A stretch of 64,000 nt of DNA from Nocardioides sp. BGMRC 2183 (GTDB taxonomy: Bacteria; Actinomycetota; Actinomycetes; Propionibacteriales; Nocardioidaceae), in assembly GCA_008123405.1 (NCBI GenBank), contig VSSA01000011.1, forward strand, positions 62,001 to 126,000, written 5' to 3'. The position numbers were made by a program, and so were the translations under genes. Below are positions 7,653-16,798 of the stretch, piece by piece (position 1 is the stretch's first letter; each line of letters starts with the position of its first letter). The notes beneath the pieces are model-generated. The model did not search any database and was not told the origin of the DNA. It was given only the letters and a program-made list of their open reading frames with translations.

Positions 7653-8423
7653 TCAGCCTGCCCGGTTGAGCCCCGCCGTCCCGGAGAACAGTCGCTGCGA
7701 GGTGTCGCGCACCGCCCGCGCCAGCAGGGGCACGAACTGTTCCACGTTGCAGTTCTTCCCGGGCAGCCCGATCGAGATCGCACCGACGGGGCCGTTCGGA
7801 CCGATGACCGCCGCGCCGACGCCGCGCAGGTCCCACGGCATGTCGTCGGTGGTGATCGCCAGCCCGTTGCGACTGCGGATCGTGTGCAGCCGTTCGTGCA
7901 GTTGTCCGGTGGCGCGGTTGCCGACCAGCCTTTCGTCGACAGTCTCGGGTGGCAGGCCGGCCAGCATCGCTCGCCCCGAGACCGCGCACTCGGCGCGGTA
8001 GCGGATGCCGACGGTCGTGGGGATCTCTCGCGCGCCGGCGCCACCGAGCTTGTCCAGCATCTCCACCGTGCCGCCGTCGAGTACGGCGAGGTGGATGATC
8101 GCGGAGGTCGCGGCGTGGAGCTCGTGCAGCGCCTCGGCGGCTGCGGCCCGCAACGGCAGGTGGTTCTCCACGCGACGTGCGATGCCCTGGGCGCGGGGGC
8201 CGAGGCGATAGCCGTGCTGGTCGTGGTCGAGCCAGGCCATGTCGACGAGCTGCGTGAGCAGCCGGAAGGTCGTCGTCTTCGGCAGCTCCGCCAGCGCGGC
8301 GATCTCCTCCAGGTGCAGCAGGTCAGGGCCGATCACGAAGACGTCGAGGATCTGGGTGAGGCGCTCCACCACGCCAGCCCGCTTCGGACGGGCGGTTCCT
8401 CCCGCCACAGACGGGTCGATCAT
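7653..8423 (-). CDS. IclR-family transcriptional regulator
   Basis: 256 aa. N-terminal winged helix-turn-helix (about residues 15-75; LEEIAALAELPKTTTFRLL is the recognition segment) and C-terminal IclR effector domain ending with the conserved A..VGPNGPVGAISIGLPG region. RBS GGAGGG lies 8 nt upstream of the ATG. It is divergent from the acyl-CoA synthetase/ABC operon, with a 19-bp palindrome in the gap, so it most likely controls that operon and itself in response to an organic-acid ligand (inference from context). Confidence 0.92.
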   Translation of the reverse strand: MIDPSVAGGTARPKRAGVVERLTQILDVFVIGPDLLHLEEIAALAELPKTTTFRLLTQLVDMAWLDHDQHGYRLGPRAQGIARRVENHLPLRAAAAEALHELHAATSAIIHLAVLDGGTVEMLDKLGGAGAREIPTTVGIRYRAECAVSGRAMLAGLPPETVDERLVGNRATGQLHERLHTIRSRNGLAITTDDMPWDLRGVGAAVIGPNGPVGAISIGLPGKNCNVEQFVPLLARAVRDTSQRLFSGTAGLNRAG

Positions 8424-8438
8424 GGGCGAATCCCTCCA

Positions 8439-8457
8439 GGTTCCGCTGGTCGGAACC
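8439..8457. promoter_or_regulatory. Probable IclR operator
   Basis: GGTTCCG-CTGGT-CGGAACC, perfect 7-bp arms around 5 bp, placed 15 bp upstream of the iclR start in the 75-bp divergent gap with the fadD-type gene. Short palindromes of the TTCCG-N5-CGGAA type are common IclR-family sites. Confidence 0.65.
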
Positions 8458-8498
8458 GAGTGTGACACAGCCCACTTCGCGTCACGACGCTGGCCGGC

Positions 8499-10130
8499 AT
8501 GGCACTCCACATCGCCGATCTCTTCGAGCACGTCGTCGACGTCGTCCCCGAGCGCACCGCCCTGGTGATCGGTGATCGTCGACTGACCTATGCCGAGCTC
8601 GATGCCGAGGCCAACCGGTTCGCCCACCACCTGATCGCCACCGGCATCGTCCCTGGTGAGCATGTCGGTCTGATGGCCCGCAACACCGTGGAGCACGTCG
8701 CCGCGATGCTCGGCTGCTTCAAGGCACGGGTCGTGCCGATCAATATCAACTACCGCTACGTGCAGGCCGAGCTCGACTATCTCCTCGACAACTCCGCGAT
8801 GGTCGCCCTCGTGCACGAGGCGCGGTATGCGCCGGTGCTGGACGACGTCGTCGGCAACCACCACCGGCTCCGGCACGTGGTCATGATCGCCGACGGCACC
8901 GACGCCGGCCCCACGTCGTACGACGTCGTCGACTGGGCCACCGCTGTCGACCGGCAGCCGAGCGCCCGAAACTTCGCCGAGCGCAGCCCCGACGACATCT
9001 TCATCGTCTACACCGGCGGCACCACCGGCTACCCGAAGGGGGTGATGTGGCGCCACGAGGATGTCTGGCGCACGCTCGGTGGCGGCATCGACTTCGCCAC
9101 CCGCGCCTACCTCACCGAGCACGACCAGTCCCGCGCGGCAGCAGAGATCGAGCCGCTCACCTGCCTGCAGCTCGGTCCGATCATGCATGCCAACGGACAG
9201 TGGGGGATGCTGCTGCGGTTCTTCACCGGGCACACCAACGTGCTGTTGCCCAAGTTCGACCCGGCGCAGGTGTGGCGCACCATCGAGGCCGAGCGGGTCA
9301 ACACGATCTCGCTCATCGGCGACGCGATGGCCCGGCCGCTGATCGAGGAGTACGCCGGCGGCGGCCATGACGGCTCCACCCTGACCACCCTCACCAGTGC
9401 AGCCGCGATCTTCTCCGTCGAGGTGAAGCAGCGCTGGCTGGACCTGCTGCCGCAGGTGGTGGTGATGGACATCATCGGCGCCTCGGAGACCGGCTTCACC
9501 GGCAACGGCCGGATCCTGCACGAGAACCTCGCGGACAAAGGGAGCCTGGTCGGCATCGGTCCGGAGACGGTCGTCCTCGCCGACGACGACCGGGTGCTCG
9601 ACCCCGACACCGACGTCGGCGAGATCGGCCGGATGGCACGGCGCGGCAGCATCCCGGTCGGCTACTTCGGGGATCCGGAGAAGACCGCGCGCACCTTCGT
9701 CCACCTCGACGGCATCAGGTACGCCGTCCCCGGCGACTACGTGCAGATCGAGCCCGGTCGCCGGCTGACCCTGCTCGGTCGCGGCTCCAACTGCATCAAC
9801 ACCGGCGGCGAGAAGGTCTACCCCGAAGAGGTCGAGGTGGCGCTCAAGTCGCACCCCGCGGTCTTCGACGCACTGGTCCTCGGCCTGCCCGACCCTGTCT
9901 ACGGCCAGCAGGTCGCCGCCCTCGTCGAGGCCCGCGCGGGCGTCGAGCTCGACTTCGACGACGTCCGGGCGCACCTGCGCACCCGCCTCTCCGGCTACAA
10001 GGTGCCGCGCACCCTGAACGCCGTGCCCACCATCCCCCGTCATGTCACCGGCAAGGCGGACTACCGCAGGGCCCGGGAGATCTCGGAGTCCATGAACCTC
10101 CCCACTCGAGAAAGCGAGCTCGCACCGTGA
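8499..10130 (+). CDS. Acyl-CoA synthetase (AMP-forming)
   Basis: 543-aa ANL-superfamily ligase that adenylates a carboxylic acid and transfers it to CoA. Motifs: IVYTGGTTGYPKGVMW (P-loop A3), IIGASETGFTG (A5), GRGSNCINTGGEKVYPEEVE (A8 hinge) and the C-terminal catalytic Lys region GKADYRRARE. Closest in layout to FadD3/FadD19-like synthetases of steroid and branched acids, but the substrate is not readable. First gene of a seven-gene operon with an ABC importer; its stop overlaps the next start as GTGA. No clear Shine-Dalgarno sequence; GACGCT lies 7 nt before the ATG. Confidence 0.92.
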   Translation: MALHIADLFEHVVDVVPERTALVIGDRRLTYAELDAEANRFAHHLIATGIVPGEHVGLMARNTVEHVAAMLGCFKARVVPININYRYVQAELDYLLDNSAMVALVHEARYAPVLDDVVGNHHRLRHVVMIADGTDAGPTSYDVVDWATAVDRQPSARNFAERSPDDIFIVYTGGTTGYPKGVMWRHEDVWRTLGGGIDFATRAYLTEHDQSRAAAEIEPLTCLQLGPIMHANGQWGMLLRFFTGHTNVLLPKFDPAQVWRTIEAERVNTISLIGDAMARPLIEEYAGGGHDGSTLTTLTSAAAIFSVEVKQRWLDLLPQVVVMDIIGASETGFTGNGRILHENLADKGSLVGIGPETVVLADDDRVLDPDTDVGEIGRMARRGSIPVGYFGDPEKTARTFVHLDGIRYAVPGDYVQIEPGRRLTLLGRGSNCINTGGEKVYPEEVEVALKSHPAVFDALVLGLPDPVYGQQVAALVEARAGVELDFDDVRAHLRTRLSGYKVPRTLNAVPTIPRHVTGKADYRRAREISESMNLPTRESELAP

Positions 10131-11734
10131 CCAGCACTTCCTCACGCCTGCTCCGACCCGCCTCCCTGGCCGCCCTCGCGCTCACGGCCGCGCTGCTGAC
10201 CAGCTGTGCGGAGAGCGAAGGCGTCGACACCGAGGCCGACCGGGATCCGGCTGTCTTCCAGATCGGCATGGTCGGGGACGAGACCGGTGGCGACGCTGTC
10301 GACGGCGGCATGCTCGATGTCTCCTCCTACACCGAGGTCCGCAGCATGGACCCGGTCGACGTCATCGCCAACGGGCTCTCCGGTGGCTCCGAGCTGGCCG
10401 CGATCTACGACGTACTGCTGCGCTACGACCCCGAGGCCGACGAGTACGAGGGCCAGCTCGCCGAGGGCATCGAGAGCAACGACGACGCCAGCGAGTGGAC
10501 GCTCACCCTGCGCGATGGGGTGACCTTCAGCGACGGCACGCCGCTCGATGCGGACGCGGTGGTCGCCAGTATCGAGCGCTACCTCGCCGACGGCGGCGGC
10601 CAGGCGTCACTGTGGAGCCGCAAGGTCGCCGACACCAAGGCCGGCGACAAGAGCACCGTCACCTTCGAGATGACCGAGCCCTGGCTCGACTTCCCCTACA
10701 TGCTCGCCACGGCTCCCGGCATGATCGTGGCGCCGAGCGCGGACAAGGGCGGTGAGTTCACGCCGATCGGCGCCGGCCCGTTCACCTTCGGGCACTACCG
10801 GCCGGGTGAGGAGTTGCTGCTCACCGCGAACGAGAAGTACTTCGACGGCGCCCCGCACCTCGACCAGATCCGGTTCCGCACCGTGCAGACCGCGCAGGGC
10901 ACGCTCGAGGTGGTGCAGTCCGGCGACGCCGACCTGGGCGTGCTGCGCGAGCCCAACGTGATCAAGAGCGCGGTCGACGCCGACCTGTCCGGGTCGATGA
11001 ACGTGGTGAGCATGGGCGTTGGTCTGATCGTCAACAGCCGCGAGGACCGCGACACCGCTGACGCACTCGTCCGCCAGGCGATCGCGCACACCCTGGACCC
11101 GGACACCGTCATGCAGCGCAGCTATGACGGGGTGGGGTTGCCCGGGACCGAGATGTTCCCGGAGGAGTCGAAGTGGCACGGCGCCGGGGACGGTCCCCAG
11201 ATCGACCTGGACGAGGCCAAGGAGCTGGTCGAGGAGGCCAAGAGCAAGGGCTTCGACGGGACGATCGGCTACCTCGGCATCCAGAAGGTCTCCCAGAACA
11301 CCGGCCTGGCGATCGAGGCGATGCTCGGCGAGATCGGGATCGAGGTGGAGTCGGAGTACGTCCCCGGCGCCGCCGAGGTGATCGAGCGGGTCTTCGTGGA
11401 GCGCGACTTCGACCTGGCGGGCTGGTCCTTCGGTACCCCGGACGCGGGTGTCTACCCCGAGCTGTTCGAGAGCTTCCACTCCGAGTCGACCTCCAACGCC
11501 GGCGGTTACGCCAGCGACACCATGGACGGCCTCATCGACGAACTGGGTGCAGCCACCTCGGAGGAGGAGCAGCAGGCCATCCTGACCGACATCCAGACCG
11601 AGTGGAACGAGTCGATCCCGGCGATCGTCTTCGGTGCCCAGCCTGAGCTGGTCACGTGGGGCGACCAGGTCGGTGGCGTCGAGCCCCACGTCGACTCGAT
11701 GGTCCTGTACGGCGACGCGTGGGTGACCGAGTGA
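10127..11734 (+). CDS. ABC transporter substrate-binding lipoprotein (SBP family 5)
   Basis: 535 aa with a lipoprotein signal: hydrophobic stretch and lipobox LLTSC (Cys about 26). The mature part is an Opp/Dpp-type binding protein (RDGVTFSDGTPLDADAVVASIERYL, IAHTLDPDTV). Family 5 proteins bind peptides, nickel, sugars and other solutes. Here the coupling to an acyl-CoA ligase and a hydratase suggests an organic acid or conjugate (inference). GTG start overlapping the previous stop; its own stop overlaps the hydratase start (GTGA). Confidence 0.93.
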   Translation: MTSTSSRLLRPASLAALALTAALLTSCAESEGVDTEADRDPAVFQIGMVGDETGGDAVDGGMLDVSSYTEVRSMDPVDVIANGLSGGSELAAIYDVLLRYDPEADEYEGQLAEGIESNDDASEWTLTLRDGVTFSDGTPLDADAVVASIERYLADGGGQASLWSRKVADTKAGDKSTVTFEMTEPWLDFPYMLATAPGMIVAPSADKGGEFTPIGAGPFTFGHYRPGEELLLTANEKYFDGAPHLDQIRFRTVQTAQGTLEVVQSGDADLGVLREPNVIKSAVDADLSGSMNVVSMGVGLIVNSREDRDTADALVRQAIAHTLDPDTVMQRSYDGVGLPGTEMFPEESKWHGAGDGPQIDLDEAKELVEEAKSKGFDGTIGYLGIQKVSQNTGLAIEAMLGEIGIEVESEYVPGAAEVIERVFVERDFDLAGWSFGTPDAGVYPELFESFHSESTSNAGGYASDTMDGLIDELGAATSEEEQQAILTDIQTEWNESIPAIVFGAQPELVTWGDQVGGVEPHVDSMVLYGDAWVTE

Positions 11735-12561
11735 GCGACTTCGTCCTCGTCGACCGGCCCGCCGCAGGCGTCGCGGTCGTCACCCTCAACCGCCCGGAGC
11801 GGATGAACGCGATGGCGTTCGACGTGATGGTGCCGGTCCGCGACGCGCTGCTCGAGGTGGGGCGCGACAACGCGGTGCGGGCCATCGTCCTGACCGGCGC
11901 CGGCCGCGGCTTCTCCTCCGGTGCGGACCAACGATCCGCCGGCCGGCCACCGCATGCGGACGGCTTGCCGCGCCCGGCGTACGCGCTGCGGTCCCTGGAA
12001 GTGCTCGAGGACGTGGTGGCGACGCTGCGCCGACTGCACCAGCCGGTGATCGCGGCTGTCAACGGAGCCGCGATCGGCGGCGGTCTCTGTCTCACGCTGG
12101 CCTGCGACATCCGGGTCGCGGGGCCGGAGGCGTACTTCCGGGCGGCCGGGATCAACAACGGCCTGACCGCCAGCGAGCTGGGGCTCAGCTATCTGCTGCC
12201 ACGGGCGGTCGGCTCCAGCCACGCCGCCGACCTCATGTTCACCGGCCGCGACGTCGACGCCGAGGAGGCAGCCCGGATCGGGCTGGTCTCCCGGGTGGCC
12301 GACCCGGTGCTGAGCGAGGCGGTCGCGATCGGGTCGCGGATCGCCGAGCTCTCCCAGCCCGGCATCGAGATGACGAAGCGGTCGCTGCACGCCGGTATCG
12401 CCGCCGGGTCGTTGGAGTCCTACATGCCGGTCGAGGGGATCGGTCAGCTCTACCTGCGGCTGCTGACCGACAACTTCGAGGAGGCCACCCGCGCCCGCAA
12501 GGAAGGGCGGCCGGCCCGCTTCCGCGACGACAGGGTCGACAGCGACGACCCGGGGGCCTGA
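11731..12561 (+). CDS. Enoyl-CoA hydratase/isomerase family protein
   Basis: 276-aa crotonase-fold protein. The oxyanion-hole motifs GRGFSSGAD and NGAAIGGGLCLTLACDIRVA are intact. One Glu is present in the usual catalytic region (GLTASELGLSYLLPRAVG), so hydration is likely, although the GDGG pattern of classic hydratases is replaced. Start GTG at 11731 overlaps the SBP stop. Lying inside a transporter operon, it should act on the CoA ester made by the upstream synthetase. Confidence 0.92.
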   Translation: MSDFVLVDRPAAGVAVVTLNRPERMNAMAFDVMVPVRDALLEVGRDNAVRAIVLTGAGRGFSSGADQRSAGRPPHADGLPRPAYALRSLEVLEDVVATLRRLHQPVIAAVNGAAIGGGLCLTLACDIRVAGPEAYFRAAGINNGLTASELGLSYLLPRAVGSSHAADLMFTGRDVDAEEAARIGLVSRVADPVLSEAVAIGSRIAELSQPGIEMTKRSLHAGIAAGSLESYMPVEGIGQLYLRLLTDNFEEATRARKEGRPARFRDDRVDSDDPGA

Positions 12562-12562
12562 G

Positions 12563-13519
12563 ATGACCTGGCGACGTGGCGCGCGCATCCTCGGTGAGCT
12601 CGTGGCCGTGCTCGCCCTGGTCAGCTTCGGCACCTTCGCGTTGGTGTCGATGATGGACGTCGACCCGGCGGTCAGCGTGCTCGGCGAGGGGCACACCGAG
12701 GCCGAGTACGACGAGGTGCGCCACGACCTCGGTCTCGACCAGCCGCTGCTGACCCGCTACGTCAGCTGGCTCGGAGACGCGGTGACCGGTGATCTCGGCA
12801 CCTCGGTGGTGCCGCCCTACAGCGACGTCGCCGATCGGATCGCGGACGCGCTGCCGGTCAGCGTGGAGCTGGCCCTGCTCGGCATGGGGATGGCGCTGCT
12901 GCTCGCGATCCCGGCCGCACTCTGGTCGGCCAACCGGCCCGGCGGCCGCGTCGACCGCGCGATCAGCGCGATGACCGTCGGGGTGCTGTCGCTGCCCAGC
13001 TTCATGCTCGGCCTGATCGTGATCATGGTGCTGGCCAACCAGCTCGGCTGGTTCCCGCGCGCACAGTGGGCACGGATCGGCGACGAGGGCGTCTACCAGA
13101 ACCTCTACCACGCGTTCCTGCCCGCGTTGACGATCGCGCTCGCCGAGGCAGCGATGTTCACCCGGGTGCTCCGCAACGACCTGATCACCACCCTGCAGGA
13201 GGACTTCGTCCTCTCCGCGAGGGCCAAGGGGATGACGCCGCGACAGGTGCTGGTCGGTGACGCCCTGCGGCCCTCGTCGCTCTCCCTGGTCACGCTGATG
13301 GGCATCTCGATGGGTCGCCTGATCGGCTCCACCGTGGTCGTGGAGTACCTCTTCGGGCTGCCCGGCATGGGCTCGCTCACCGTCTCCGCGGCCCAGACCG
13401 GCGACTTCGTCATGGTGCAGGGGGCAGTGCTCGTGATCGCCGCGATCTACGTGCTCACCAATGCCGCGATCGACGTCTCCTACGGCTACCTCGACCCACG
13501 GATCCGGAGGGCTCGATGA
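12563..13519 (+). CDS. ABC transporter permease (DppB-like)
   Basis: 318-aa membrane protein with about six transmembrane helices and the permease EAA loop (EAAMFTRVLRNDLITTLQEDFVLSARAKG), typical of the first permease of Opp/Dpp importers. The ATG lies one base after the hydratase stop; its end overlaps the next permease by ATGA. Confidence 0.92.
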   Translation: MTWRRGARILGELVAVLALVSFGTFALVSMMDVDPAVSVLGEGHTEAEYDEVRHDLGLDQPLLTRYVSWLGDAVTGDLGTSVVPPYSDVADRIADALPVSVELALLGMGMALLLAIPAALWSANRPGGRVDRAISAMTVGVLSLPSFMLGLIVIMVLANQLGWFPRAQWARIGDEGVYQNLYHAFLPALTIALAEAAMFTRVLRNDLITTLQEDFVLSARAKGMTPRQVLVGDALRPSSLSLVTLMGISMGRLIGSTVVVEYLFGLPGMGSLTVSAAQTGDFVMVQGAVLVIAAIYVLTNAAIDVSYGYLDPRIRRAR

Positions 13520-14598
13520 CCGACCTCGTCACCCCGACCCGGCCCGGTGCCGACGTGGCTGTCCCAGCTCCCGCCGCCTCGGTACGACGCCCGGCCGGCA
13601 CCCTGCTCGCCGGCACCCTGCTGCTCGTCGGTCTGGCTCTGCTGGCCGCCGCGGTGGTCGCACTACGCGGCCACGGTTGGCTGCAGGCAGGCGTCGCGCT
13701 GGCCGGCCTGATCCTGGCCCACAGCGGTGCCAGCCGCTGGGGTCGACGTCGCTTCGGACCCGGCTTCGACCTCACGCTGTGGCTGTGTGGCGCCTGGCTG
13801 GTGCTGCTCGTCGTCGCCGCGGTGGCAGCGCCGATGCTCGGTCTTCCCGAGCACGAGGACCTCACCGGCGCCCTCGGGGAGCCGATCCTGGCCCGCCCCG
13901 ACCTGGTCACCAACCACCCGCTCGGCACCAACAACTTCGGTCTCGACCTGCTGGCCCGGGTGCTCTACGGAGCGCGGGCCTCGCTGGTCACCGCGCTCAC
14001 CGCCGTGCTGATCGGGATGGTCGTCGGCGGTGCCCTGGGCATCCTGGCCGGCTACTTCCGTGGCGTGGTCGACGTGGTCATCGGGATCCTCACCAACGCC
14101 CTGCTCGCGGTGCCGCCGCTGATCCTGCTCATCGCGCTGGCCACCGTGCTCGAACCCACGCTGCGCAACATCTCCCTCGGGCTGGCCACCCTGGCCACGC
14201 CGAGCATGATCCGGATGGCCCGGGCGACGACCATCGCGGTGTCGCAGCGGGAGTTCGTGACCGCCGCCCGGTCGATGGGGGCGAGTGGGCCGCACGTGAT
14301 GCTGCGTGAACTGCTGCCGAACGTGGTGCTGCCGCTGGCGTCGTACGGGATGGTGATGGTGTCGGTGCTGATCGTCGCCGAGGCGTCGCTGAGCTTCCTC
14401 GGACTTGGCATCCAGGCGCCGGCGCCCTCCTGGGGCAACATGATCGCGGAGGGCGAGGGCACCGTGTTTCGCGACCATCCGCACATCGTGCTCGTCCCGG
14501 GCACGGTGCTGTTCCTGACCGTCTTCTCGTTCAACTGCCTGGGGGAGCGCGCCCGCCGCCGCTTCGATCCCCGTCGCTCACAGCTGGAGGAGGCGTGA
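13516..14598 (+). CDS. ABC transporter permease (DppC-like)
   Basis: 360 aa, second permease of the importer. A longer N-terminus (about 110 aa with extra hydrophobic helices) precedes the standard domain, with HPLGTNNFGLDLLARVLYGAR and the EAA loop QREFVTAARSMGAS. DppC/OppC proteins usually have about 300 aa, so the extra helices are a local feature. Starts in the ATGA overlap with the preceding permease. Confidence 0.92.
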   Translation: MTDLVTPTRPGADVAVPAPAASVRRPAGTLLAGTLLLVGLALLAAAVVALRGHGWLQAGVALAGLILAHSGASRWGRRRFGPGFDLTLWLCGAWLVLLVVAAVAAPMLGLPEHEDLTGALGEPILARPDLVTNHPLGTNNFGLDLLARVLYGARASLVTALTAVLIGMVVGGALGILAGYFRGVVDVVIGILTNALLAVPPLILLIALATVLEPTLRNISLGLATLATPSMIRMARATTIAVSQREFVTAARSMGASGPHVMLRELLPNVVLPLASYGMVMVSVLIVAEASLSFLGLGIQAPAPSWGNMIAEGEGTVFRDHPHIVLVPGTVLFLTVFSFNCLGERARRRFDPRRSQLEEA

Positions 14599-15683
14599 TG
14601 AGCGCAGTGCCGATGCGGACGCTTCAAGCCGAGGACCGCGCAACCGTGCTGCAGGTCGACGACCTGCACACCGTGATCCGGACGCCTCGGGGCCCGGTGC
14701 GCGCGGTCGATGGGGTCTCCCTCACCTTGCGTCGCGGCGAGACCCTCGGCCTGGTGGGGGAGTCGGGGTCGGGCAAGTCGGTGCTCGGGCGCAGCATCAT
14801 GGGGCTGTACCGCAGCGGATCGACGATGAGTGTCACCGGGCGGGTGCTCTTCGAGGGCCGGGACGTCCAGGCGATGCAGGCCGCCGAGCTGCGGGCCCTG
14901 TGGGGCAGCGGGATCGGCATGGTCTTCCAGGACCCGCTGACCGCGCTCAACCCGGTGAAGCGGATCGGACGTCACCTGACCGAGACCCTGCGCCGCCATC
15001 AGACCATCTCGGTCCGGCAGGCGCGAGTGCGGGCGATCGAGCTGTTGGGGCTGGTCGGCATCCCGGACCCGCGCCGGCGTGTCGAGCAGTATCCGCACGA
15101 GCTGTCGGGTGGCATGCGGCAGCGGGTCGTGATCGCGATGGCGCTGGCCAACGATCCGGCGCTGGTGATCGCCGACGAGCCGACCACGGCACTCGACGTG
15201 ACCGTGCAACGACAGATCCTCGACCTGCTCGACGACCTCCGGACCGAGCTCGGCCTGGCGATCCTGCTGATCAGCCACAACCTCGGCGTGGTCGCGGGCC
15301 GGGCCGAGCGGGTCGCGGTGATGTACGGCGGCCGGATCGTGGAGACGGCTGCCGCGGGCGACGTCTTCGCCGCCCCGGCACACCCCTACACCGGCGCGCT
15401 GCTCGCGGCCATCCCACGGCTGGCCGACCCGGCGCACCGCCGGCTGCGGGCGATCGACGGGACGCCACCGGACCTGGTCTCCCCGCCGGTCGGTTGCCGC
15501 TTCGCGCCGCGGTGCCCGGCCGCCCAGGACGACTGTCGTACGGCGCAGCCGGTGCTGACGGACCTGGCGACAGAGGCACGTGCCGGCGGGTCGGGCGACG
15601 GCGTACTGAACGCGCACCGCGCGGCCTGCCTGCATCCGAACCTCGGCGCCGAACCGCGCCCCAGCGATCAGGGGGTGCGCTGA
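14595..15683 (+). CDS. ABC transporter ATPase (DppD-like)
   Basis: 362 aa. Walker [10 protein letters not shown], signature ELSGGMRQR, Walker [14 protein letters not shown], and the C-terminal oligopeptide-transporter extension with [18 protein letters not shown] at 14595 overlaps the permease stop; the ATG at 14598 is an equally good start, with GGAGG 5-7 nt upstream. Energises import together with the next gene product. Confidence 0.92.
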   Translation: MMSAVPMRTLQAEDRATVLQVDDLHTVIRTPRGPVRAVDGVSLTLRRGETLGLVGESGSGKSVLGRSIMGLYRSGSTMSVTGRVLFEGRDVQAMQAAELRALWGSGIGMVFQDPLTALNPVKRIGRHLTETLRRHQTISVRQARVRAIELLGLVGIPDPRRRVEQYPHELSGGMRQRVVIAMALANDPALVIADEPTTALDVTVQRQILDLLDDLRTELGLAILLISHNLGVVAGRAERVAVMYGGRIVETAAAGDVFAAPAHPYTGALLAAIPRLADPAHRRLRAIDGTPPDLVSPPVGCRFAPRCPAAQDDCRTAQPVLTDLATEARAGGSGDGVLNAHRAACLHPNLGAEPRPSDQGVR

Positions 15684-16705
15684 TGGCCGGCACCGGCAGC
15701 GACCACCTGCGGGCAGCTGCGAGCGCACTGCTCACCGTCGACGGTCTGGTGGTGGAGTTCCCGGCGGGTCGTGGCGAGCGGGTGCACGCGGTCTCCGGGG
15801 TCAGCTTCGACCTGCTTCCCGGCGAGACGCTGGGCATCCTCGGGGAGTCCGGCTGCGGCAAGTCCAGCGCTGGACGGGCGCTGATGCAGCTGCCTCCTCC
15901 GACGTCCGGGCGGGTGGTGCTTCAGGGGCGGGAGCTGACCGGACTGTCGCGTCGTGCGGGGCGAGAGGCCCGCGCGGCGATGCAGATGATCTTCCAGGAC
16001 CCGATCTCCTCCCTCAACCCGCGCCGCAAGGTGCGCGACCTGGTCGCCGAGGGGCCGCGGATGTGGGGCCGCAAGGTCGACGAGGAGGAGATCCGCGACG
16101 TGCTCGCCGCGGTCGGTCTCGACCTCGACGTCGTCGGCGATCGTCGCCCCCACGAGCTGTCCGGCGGCCAGTGCCAGCGGCTCTGCATCGCCCGCGCGCT
16201 GATGCTCGAGCCGACGGTGCTGATCTGCGACGAGCCGGTCTCGTCGCTGGACGTGTCGGTGCAGGCGCAGATCCTCAACCTGCTCGCGGATACGAAGGCG
16301 AGCCGCGAGCTGTCCATGGTCTTCATCGCCCACGACGTGGCGGTCGTGAAGAACGTCAGCGACCGGGTGATGGTGATGTACCTCGGCAAGGTGTGCGAGG
16401 TGATCGGCGCCGACGACCTGGTCGATCGCGGTCGACACCCTTACACGCGGCTGCTGTTGGACTCGGTGCCGGAGGTGCCGGAGGTGCCGAAGGCGTCCGG
16501 GGTCGACGTCGCGCTGCCGGTGGGGCCGGAGTCCGGGGCCGGCCCGGCGGTCGGCGTACCGGGTGAGCTGCCTTCGCCCCTCGATCCGCCCTCGGGCTGT
16601 CGGTTCCGCACCCGCTGCCCGCTCGCGACCGACCGGTGCGCCGCCGAGGAGCCGCTGCTGCGGGAGGTCGGCGCCGGGCGGTATGTGGCGTGTCACCACG
16701 CGTGA
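15683..16705 (+). CDS. ABC transporter ATPase (DppF-like)
   Basis: 340 aa. Walker A GESGCGKSS, QMIFQDPISSLNPR, signature ELSGGQCQR, Walker B VLICDEPVSSLDVS and the C-terminal CRFRTRCPLATDRC motif shared by Opp-type ATPases. ATG overlaps the preceding stop by one base (TGATG). Last gene of the operon, followed by a 32-bp palindrome. Confidence 0.93.
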   Translation: MAGTGSDHLRAAASALLTVDGLVVEFPAGRGERVHAVSGVSFDLLPGETLGILGESGCGKSSAGRALMQLPPPTSGRVVLQGRELTGLSRRAGREARAAMQMIFQDPISSLNPRRKVRDLVAEGPRMWGRKVDEEEIRDVLAAVGLDLDVVGDRRPHELSGGQCQRLCIARALMLEPTVLICDEPVSSLDVSVQAQILNLLADTKASRELSMVFIAHDVAVVKNVSDRVMVMYLGKVCEVIGADDLVDRGRHPYTRLLLDSVPEVPEVPKASGVDVALPVGPESGAGPAVGVPGELPSPLDPPSGCRFRTRCPLATDRCAAEEPLLREVGAGRYVACHHA

Positions 16706-16760
16706 GGGCGATGCGGCGCCGAAAACTCACGCTTGGGCGCCGAAGCTTTCCGCGGGTAGA

Positions 16761-16792
16761 GGGAGTTTCCCCGCTGCAGCGGGGAAACTCCC
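16761..16792. terminator. 32-bp perfect palindrome between convergent genes
   Basis: A fully self-complementary 32-mer with outer arms GGGAGTTTCCCCG / CGGGGAAACTCCC and centre CTGCAG, located between the ABC ATPase stop and the SDR stop. It can fold identically on both strands, so it is a plausible bidirectional terminator. It shares its outer 9 bases with the palindrome at 25525-25556. Confidence 0.75.
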
Positions 16793-16798
16793 ACCGCG

